This document shows positions 11,182 to 13,570 of a DNA stretch of 13,570 nt, in pieces. How positions within the stretch are numbered: position 1 is the stretch's first letter; the number at the start of each line of letters is the position of its first letter. Position numbers and translations under genes: made by a program. Origin of the DNA: Hemicentrotus pulcherrimus (taxonomy: Eukaryota > Echinodermata > Echinoidea > Camarodonta > Strongylocentrotidae); assembly GCA_003118195.1 (NCBI GenBank), contig BEXV01000158.1, forward strand, positions 333,082 through 346,651, in the 5' to 3' direction. A model generated the notes under the pieces. It did not search any database. It worked only from the letters and a program-made list of their open reading frames with translations, and had not been told where the DNA came from.

Positions 11182-12780
11182 CTGATGTTGTTGATGATGA
11201 TGATAATGATTATGATAATGATAAAGTTGATGACGATAATGACCAACCGGCTCTGTTGAGGTCAACTAGTGTCTCAGCGTTCTCCTCGTCGTGGAGACTC
11301 TTTCCACTGTCCTGCTCCAGCTGGACTTGTTTGATGCGGACTGATCGATGAGACGGAGGCCTCTTCCTTCTCTCATCAAAGAGGTTGAATTGCACCTGTC
11401 CATCTACAGCCAGGGGAAGTCTCTGCTGGGTAATCTGATAACCTGCCTGCAAGGTGTGAGGGTTTAATCAAAATAGTTATAATAAATGTAATAATAATAA
11501 TAATAATAATAATAATGATAATAAAATGTCTTGTTTACCCAGGGAAGCCTCATCAGTATAAATACTGTTCACCCTGGGGGCCCTGCAACTATAATATTAA
11601 ACCAGCTTTAATACATGTAATAAAAACAACAAAAACAATAAAAAATAAAGAAAATAAAATAAATGAAGTGAAGGAGCCAAACTGCTCAATCTTCATAGAA
11701 TATAAGTTCCTTGAATTATTGGACTGAGCATTACATATTAATTTTTTTACCCCCTATGATCAAACAAATGTACAAAATATGATCAACATACATTTACATC
11801 AAGATTCCATTAAAACCATTAAATACTTTTAAAATAATTTACTTTACTGAGTTACAATGAATTCAGAAACATAATGTCAACCTGATTATACTGACATTTA
11901 TTTTGTATAGTTTTGTTTATTTATTAATCGTTACCAAAAAATACTAAAAGCAATTTACCGGTAGATCAGCATAGAAGTAGTGTTTTCGATCAAAGACCGA
12001 ACGCATGTTGATAGAGCAAGAAAGGGCTAGAGCTGTAAGAACCCCTGCTTCTACACATCTCCTATTCAAGACCTGAAATGAGAAGGAATAAAAGTTGTCA
12101 GTGAAATGGCTAAATTATGTTTGCATTTTTTTGTGTGTGAAATAACTCCTGAAATGTATTTTTTTTTAAATCAACTACCAGTAACAGTGTCTGACTACAT
12201 ACAGGGCGCTCTTGATACGTAAATTTTGTGTTATAACAAGGGAAAACTTTTGCTGTTACAAGATTTTCATAATAATGAGCAAAATCAGCAAATTATCATG
12301 ATATTTGGAAATGGAAAACAAAGATGTCTTGGAATGGGATGCAATACAATGAGCTGTAATTGCATTCTTTTAGGGAGATTTTAGGAAGTTTTTTGAGGAG
12401 AATCAAAGCCAGACATTAATAGACTGATAAATCATCTGATAAATTGCCACAAGAGTTCCTAATAGAGATACCTAACTTGTACCGGTACTACATCAATAAG
12501 AATGCACATGAGTTGGGCTAAGCCTCCTTCTTTTCTCTAATTCTAACTCACCCCCCTCCCCCTCCCCCTCATTTATCTCTACTCCACCATCTTCTGGAAT
12601 TCCAGACACTGCATACTTACTGGTAGAGTTCCAGGCAGTGAGGCATCAAAGAAAGAGACCAGTGAGTTTGGTGGTGCCATGAATTCAGCCTTAGAAGCAG
12701 AGAATAGTTTGGTATTGGAGAGTATCTGGGCATGTATCTCAAGACCAACCATACTGGACCAGCCTTCATGTGAAGATGAA
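3208..12780 (-). CDS. GATB: Mitochondrial glutamyl-tRNA(Gln) amidotransferase subunit B, 11 exons, 5' exon missing
   Basis: GatB is the kinase/transamidation subunit of GatCAB. It phosphorylates the Glu on mischarged Glu-tRNA(Gln) and, with ammonia supplied by GatA, makes Gln-tRNA(Gln) in mitochondria. Coding segments on the minus strand: 12780-12621, 12072-11959, 11446-11248, 10103-9981, 9199-9086, 7262-7178, 6484-6250, 5342-5206, 4436-4313, 3909-3820, 3339-3208. All introns are GT-AG and every phase matches, giving 504 codons and a TGA stop. Family signatures in order: [125 protein letters not shown], then a helical linker and a YqeY-like tRNA-binding tail ending [19 protein letters not shown]. 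The human protein is about 557 residues, so roughly 50-60 N-terminal residues (transit peptide) are missing here. The metal-binding Glu and His of GLEIH and the Glu of LEQDSGK are present. No frame break was seen, so the gene looks functional. Confidence 0.97.
3340..3819 (-). other. GATB: GATB intron 10
   Basis: A GT-AG intron (GTGAGT to GTACAG). The sequence is unremarkable and AT-rich; I see no repeat or RNA gene in it. Confidence 0.85.
3820..3909 (-). CDS. GATB: GATB exon: [20 protein letters not shown]
   Basis: This 30-codon phase 0 exon is too short to stand out by length. The acceptor is TTCATGACAG and the donor ACA|GTGAGT. The sequence IIEENGW, then DEDTIRQIC, matches the family's pattern of a Glu/Gly-rich turn followed by a helix between the TIS helix and the final helices. 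It is in frame with both neighbours. Confidence 0.93.
3910..4312 (-). other. GATB: GATB intron 9
   Basis: An intron with the weak donor GTTTGT and acceptor GACAG. The interior is AT-rich with nothing recognised. Confidence 0.8.
4313..4436 (-). CDS. GATB: GATB exon: [21 protein letters not shown], start of tail domain
   Basis: The exon is one base plus 41 codons, opened by TTTTTACAG. It encodes [20 protein letters not shown], the start of the YqeY-like tRNA-binding tail domain. The donor is GAG|GTTTGT at 4312, a weak site. It was chosen because it is phase 0 and joins cleanly to the next exon's IIEENGW. Confidence 0.93.
4483..4830 (+). mobile_element. tRNA-derived SINE in GATB intron 8
   Basis: The tRNA-like head has an A box TAGTCGAGTGG at 4489-4499 and a B box GGTTGGAGCCC at 4533-4543, spaced as in a tRNA promoter. 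The body follows with TGTCCTTGAGCAAGGCATTTTAT, CTACCCAGGTGTTAAT and a 3' end near TTATAAGTTATCATTATT. The same body occurs in opposite orientation at 6650-6932. It is antisense to GATB. The exact 5' and 3' limits are uncertain because no target duplication was identified. Confidence 0.82.
4831..5205 (-). other. GATB: Remainder of GATB intron 8
   Basis: AT-rich intron sequence between the SINE and the donor GTGCGT. No feature was recognised. Confidence 0.7.
5206..5342 (-). CDS. GATB: GATB exon: [13 protein letters not shown], helical domain
   Basis: The exon is 45 codons plus two bases. The acceptor is CCTAACAG and the donor AG|GTGCGT at 5205. The product [14 protein letters not shown] aligns with the helical-domain segment that reads NEVGLLEFF in the vertebrate protein. 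[15 protein letters not shown] matches the W-containing helix that precedes the tail domain. Confidence 0.94.
5343..6249 (-). other. GATB: GATB intron 7
   Basis: A GT-AG intron (GTAAGT to AACAG) of about 900 bases. The only structure noticed is a minus-strand CTGATGA...GACGAAA motif (5889 to about 5869) with possible flanking stems, described separately. Open frames at 5825-6149 on the minus strand have no recognisable content. Confidence 0.75.
5845..5905 (-). ncRNA. Possible degenerate hammerhead-like motif
   Basis: On the minus strand CTGATGA, a 9-base short hairpin region and GACGAAA follow one another, as in a hammerhead core. GATACA before and TGTATC after can pair as an outer stem, and AGAT/ATCT can pair between them. 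The expected U before the cleavage site is not in place and stem II would have only two pairs. I therefore treat it as a decayed relic or chance. Confidence 0.2.
6250..6484 (-). CDS. GATB: GATB exon: [20 protein letters not shown] and helical linker
   Basis: The longest exon has one base plus 78 codons. The acceptor is CATCATAG and the donor GTT|GTAAGT. It carries the invariant [18 protein letters not shown] stretch that closes the catalytic domain. It then enters the helical middle domain ([21 protein letters not shown]) found in all GatB proteins. The loop between them (about residues 28-45 of the exon) is polar and variable. Confidence 0.97.
6650..6932 (-). mobile_element. tRNA-derived SINE, antisense to plus strand, in GATB intron 6
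   Basis: Read on the minus strand it has an A-box-like GTAGGTGAGTTAAGG (6926-6912) and a B-box-like GTTTCGAGTTC (6883-6873). The body AATGTCCTTTGGCAAGACATTAAT follows, then ACCCAGGTAAGGTAAATGGGTACC, and an end GCGCTATGCAAGAACCGAAT with an ATT-repeat tail (to 6650). It shares its body with the element at 4483-4830, so both belong to one family. It lies in the same orientation as GATB. Confidence 0.85.
6940..7075 (-). mobile_element. Partial second copy of the SINE body
   Basis: On the minus strand, GATCTGCATTTGCCAATCTA, ACCCAGATTTAGTAAATGGGTACCTGGCA and ATTCCTTGAATGCT repeat the body of the neighbouring SINE without a tRNA head. CTAGCTTTAGC is tandemly repeated at its far end (about 6952-6976). 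It is 5'-truncated and lies immediately upstream, on the minus strand, of the full SINE. Confidence 0.7.
7178..7262 (-). CDS. GATB: GATB exon: DFEIKRHI to [10 protein letters not shown]
   Basis: This short exon has 27 complete codons, with split codons at both ends. The acceptor is CTCTTTGGCAG with a good pyrimidine tract and the donor GG|GTAAGT. It encodes an amphipathic helix [16 protein letters not shown] and the conserved YETRSFD motif. It lies between the two most repeat-rich introns, intron 5 and intron 6. Confidence 0.96.
7597..7840 (-). repeat. Intron 5 repeat family, copy A (inverted)
   Basis: On the minus strand it runs GGCAACAACTAATGTATGCAG, ..., GTATCGAGGCACTTGATTCACTTGGGCCGTC, AACGCCCGTAGATTTGGCCAAAACCCG and CCGCAATGAGTTTGCGAAAATTGCC. 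Copy C (8411-8724) holds the same two half-units, in the opposite orientation and swapped order. An open minus-strand frame (7623-7823) begins near a pyrimidine-rich CAG, but no protein family is recognised. Confidence 0.8.
7840..7990 (+). repeat. Intron 5 repeat family, copy B
   Basis: Matches the second half of copy C in the same orientation: ACTTAATACATGCAGTTTGCATTCTG, GTATTGAGGAACTTCACAAAGACGTA, TGTATTAAATTTGATTACATTAC. It meets copy A head to head at 7840, making an inverted junction. Confidence 0.75.
8181..8334. mobile_element. Short hAT-like nonautonomous element
   Basis: The ends are GGGGCGGATCTAG on the left and CTAGATCCGCCC on the right, an inverted repeat typical of hAT-type MITEs (GGGGCGGATC start, family knowledge). 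The element is flanked by ATTCGT at 8175-8180 and 8335-8340, a possible 6-bp target duplication; canonical hAT gives 8. The interior has C-runs and no coding frame. Confidence 0.65.
8411..8724 (+). repeat. Intron 5 repeat family, copy C
   Basis: The first half (8411-8563) is the inverted equivalent of the second half of copy A. The second half (8583-8724) matches copy B and the first half of copy A. A unit with two interchangeable halves suggests copies cut from a tandem array at different points. GTATCGAGGCACTT is the most conserved segment. Confidence 0.78.
8915..9030. repeat. Degenerate CCTAAC telomere-like array
   Basis: Repeated CCTAAC/CCTAA words occur with drift: CCTAACTTC, ACCTAACCCTC, ACCTAGCCTAAACCCC, ACCTAACCCTAACCCTAT. 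This is CCCTAA-type (animal telomere) sequence in degenerate interstitial form, about 60 bases downstream (minus sense) of the GATB exon ending at 9086. Confidence 0.7.
9086..9199 (-). CDS. GATB: GATB exon: [12 protein letters not shown] to RFVKQAV
   Basis: The exon is 2 bases, 37 codons and 1 base. The acceptor is GGCCAATAG (AG at 9201-9200) and the donor G|GTGAGT at 9085. It encodes the invariant [12 protein letters not shown] strand, a loop RPGQPPGVR and [10 protein letters not shown], all hallmark GatB sequence. Reading past the donor gives no homologous residues, while the next exon continues at once with DFEIKRHI, supporting the splice. Confidence 0.96.
9200..9980 (-). other. GATB: GATB intron 4
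   Basis: A GT-AG intron (GTAGGT to CAATAG). It is AT-rich, with a GA microsatellite at 9783-9815. No other element was recognised. Confidence 0.8.
9783..9815. repeat. (GA)n microsatellite
   Basis: An uninterrupted GA run of about 20 bases followed by AAGAGGGAAGAAGAAGG. On the minus (GATB) strand it is CT-rich, and lies in intron 4 about 170 bases from the donor. Confidence 0.9.
9981..10103 (-). CDS. GATB: GATB exon: [12 protein letters not shown] to DGKMD
   Basis: The exon is 2 bases, 40 codons and 1 base. The acceptor is ATATATTAG (10105-10104 AG) and the donor G|GTAGGT at 9980. It completes [15 protein letters not shown], the conserved loop with a catalytic Glu, and then the helix [14 protein letters not shown]. 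Exon boundaries are fixed by the flanking split Gly and Glu codons. Oddly, the acceptor and first 30 or so exon bases exist as two further degenerate copies in the upstream intron, at 10206 and 10615. Confidence 0.95.
10233..10544. mobile_element. Foldback element with hammerhead-like core (Penelope-type candidate)
   Basis: Left arm (about 10240-10320) and right arm (10424-10505) are inverted repeats of about 80 bases with few mismatches (AATATCGCTAGTGACATTCG near the outside, GATCTAAAAGATCATGA inside). The direct repeat AAGAGTTATAA at 10222-10232 and 10545-10555 looks like an 11-bp target duplication. At the right arm CTGATGA (10406-10412), a GTGT/ACAC hairpin and GAAACGTC (10431-10438) resemble a minimal hammerhead. 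Such ribozymes are known in the terminal repeats of Penelope-like retroelements. No coding frame, so nonautonomous. Confidence 0.6.
10406..10445 (+). ncRNA. Hammerhead-ribozyme-like core
   Basis: The order CTGATGA, A, GTGT-loop-ACAC, GAAAC-GTC matches the conserved core and the cleavage triplet GUC. ATCA before and TGAT after can form a short outer stem (4 pairs). Stem III is essentially absent, as in minimal retroelement hammerheads that act as dimers. An A facing C at the base of stem II weakens the match. Confidence 0.4.
10661..10840. other. Intron 3 sequence between tandem copies and trinucleotide array
   Basis: Moderately GC-rich, with a long minus-strand open frame (10550-10798) that contains no family I recognise. 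Possibly part of a dispersed repeat. Confidence 0.3.
10840..11236. repeat. Long GAT/ATG trinucleotide array
   Basis: About 350 bases (core 10859-11205) of TGA/GAT/ATG triplets, with interruptions by CTG runs (near 11033-11050), TCT and TTT. It lies in GATB intron 3, about 40 bases past the weak donor. Long Met, Asp, His, Ile or Ser open frames across it come from the repeat and are not genes. Confidence 0.97.
11248..11446 (-). CDS. GATB: GATB exon: AGYQITQQ to DLNRA
   Basis: The exon is 66 codons plus one base (phase 1). The acceptor is CCTTGCAG, followed directly by GCA for the Ala of ADLPAGYQ. It carries [10 protein letters not shown], an insertion-prone loop ([13 protein letters not shown]), the catalytic [11 protein letters not shown] with a metal-binding Glu, and TLVDLNRAG. 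The donor is G|GTTGGT, a weak match to the consensus (T at +3, G at +4, G at +5, T at +6). The next exon completes the Gly codon, so the site is chosen by homology rather than by strength. A trinucleotide array starts about 40 bases into the intron. Confidence 0.95.
11447..11958 (-). other. GATB: GATB intron 2
   Basis: A GT-AG intron (GTAAAT to TTGCAG) with an (AAT)n run at 11489-11526 near its acceptor side. No other features were recognised. Confidence 0.85.
11489..11526. repeat. (AAT)n microsatellite
   Basis: AATAAT repeats for about 35 bases, ending in GATAATAAA. It resembles a SINE tail, but no SINE body is attached. Confidence 0.85.
11959..12072 (-). CDS. GATB: GATB exon: [10 protein letters not shown] to YFYADLP
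   Basis: The exon is 38 codons in phase 0 at both ends. Its acceptor is CATTTCAG (just above 12072) and its donor is CCG|GTAAAT at 11958. It encodes [10 protein letters not shown], a helix [10 protein letters not shown], and the invariant [12 protein letters not shown] segment of the GatB catalytic domain. The intron joining it to the previous exon restores the family motif LPG(T)LPVLNRR exactly, which supports both boundaries. Confidence 0.96.
12073..12620 (-). other. GATB: GATB intron following the first visible exon
   Basis: A GT-AG intron (GTAAGT to TTTCAG). A C-run block on the plus strand (12551-12570) reads as three G-runs on the pre-mRNA, about 50-70 bases past the donor. The rest is AT-rich without recognised elements. 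Confidence 0.85.
12621..12780 (-). CDS. GATB: GATB first visible exon: start of the catalytic domain
   Basis: The exon begins after a TATAG acceptor at 12782-12781 and ends at CCA before the consensus donor GTAAGT (12620-12615). It opens with the last base of a split codon (phase 2), so an upstream exon must exist. It encodes a short serine-rich lead ([10 protein letters not shown]), then the VGLEIHAQ metal/ATP-site strand, SNTKLFS, and the [15 protein letters not shown] loop. The ATG inside [10 protein letters not shown] is not a credible start, because the homologous residue in relatives is internal. The weak point is the acceptor, which has a poor pyrimidine tract. Confidence 0.93.
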
Positions 12781-13570
12781 CTATACAACCGAAAAATAAT
12801 TCAAAGTATGGGAAAATATTGATATTGTTACTGTTACATAATATTAAGGCTCGACTGGCTCATGCATGCTCTCTACAAATCGGTAAGAATTTGAAAATCT
12901 GATACTACCAATGGAAAGAGGAACCTAAAATTACCAAGAGACCAAAAGTTTCTTTGGAATCAGGTTTCAAAATGATGAAATATTGACAAATGCTCAAAAA
13001 AATTTGCTGTCTTTTGAAACTGTTTCGAAAATTTTAAACTACCGGTAACCAAAATGGTTTAGGATTTAGGAATCTTCATTTCGAGAGATGTCATCAAAAA
13101 TTATAAATAAATAAGTGATGGCAATTAATTGGGTGATATTTTGCCTTGCAAATTATAGAATATCTTATAATTAATGGATAATCTTTTTTGAAAACTACTG
13201 TGCGCTAATTAAATTGTTTTTGTAATGACTTTCCCATCAGGTGAAGCCTTGATCTGAAGCGCATGCGAATCCAAATGAGAATTTTTAGATTAGAGTAAAG
13301 TACCCGGTTTTCGGCCACTTAAGACAAAATTCTATTTTTTGGACTCTTTACTTCCTATTTATTATCCTTTCTTGTTCAAATCATGAAGCAAATATTATAA
13401 TTATTTAAGCAAAAAAAGAATCCCCCCCAAAAATCTCGAATTGCCATGACAATATTGATTTCAATTTTCACTGTTTTGGAGCCGGTTATCGCCATAGCGA
13501 TTCAGTTTTCGGCCGCATGTACAAAGTCAATAGGAAGCGCTCGCGCGCGCCGTGCGTTTCCGCGCTGATG
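12781..13570 (-). other. Upstream GATB intron or 5' flank, no exon found
   Basis: The first visible exon starts mid-codon, so this stretch is at least partly intron. No open stretch with a start codon, basic presequence and phase-2 donor was found on the minus strand. From about 13480 the sequence turns CpG-rich (GCGCTCGCGCGCGCCGTGCG), which could be a promoter edge or a repeat. Confidence 0.5.

Noticed and set aside
10859..11205. Possible CRISPR-like or minisatellite array
   Set aside because: The unit is three bases with point interruptions. There are no spacers, and the gene context is animal.
10740..11351. Long open frames of poly-His, poly-Ile, poly-Ser, poly-Met or poly-Asp on both strands
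   Set aside because: They are translations of the trinucleotide array and lie in a GATB intron.
1..13570. A bacterial-style operon or defence system
   Set aside because: The only conserved gene is split by ten GT-AG introns and is mitochondrial GATB. Nothing else forms a gene cluster.

Overview
The window is animal genomic DNA, AT-rich, intron-rich and full of transposable-element debris. It carries one recognisable protein gene: mitochondrial GATB, the B subunit of glutamyl-tRNA(Gln) amidotransferase (GatCAB), on the minus strand. Eleven coding exons can be joined between 12780 and 3208 by GT-AG introns, with reading phase kept at every junction. They give 504 codons from the start of the conserved catalytic domain to a TGA stop. 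The first exon, with the start codon and mitochondrial presequence, was not found and probably lies beyond 13570. Repeat content (tRNA-derived SINEs ending in an ATT-type tail, a decayed LINE tail, frequent ACCGGT) fits a marine invertebrate deuterostome, most likely an echinoderm such as a sea urchin. That assignment is inference.

Layout. 1-3207 lies downstream of GATB. It holds the 3' end of a decayed LINE reverse transcriptase (about 312-801, plus strand), a purine-rich tract (1510-1710) and a small terminal-inverted-repeat element (2869-3137) starting about 70 bases past the stop codon. 3208-12780 is GATB. Intron 8 has a tRNA-derived SINE on the plus strand. Intron 6 has a second SINE plus a 5'-truncated relative on the minus strand. 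Intron 5 has a three-copy inverted and permuted repeat, a short hAT-like element with a 6-bp target duplication, and a degenerate telomere-like array. Intron 3 has a long GAT/ATG trinucleotide array beside a weak splice donor, two extra copies of the exon 4 acceptor region, and a foldback element with a hammerhead-ribozyme-like core inserted in one of those copies. 12781-13570 shows no confident exon and becomes CpG-rich at the end.

Function. GatB acts with GatA and GatC in the mitochondrial matrix to convert Glu-tRNA(Gln) to Gln-tRNA(Gln). No partner gene is visible here. I found no new multi-gene system. The most interesting structure is intron 3, where duplicated splice acceptors, a ribozyme-bearing mobile element and a microsatellite lie next to two coding exons.
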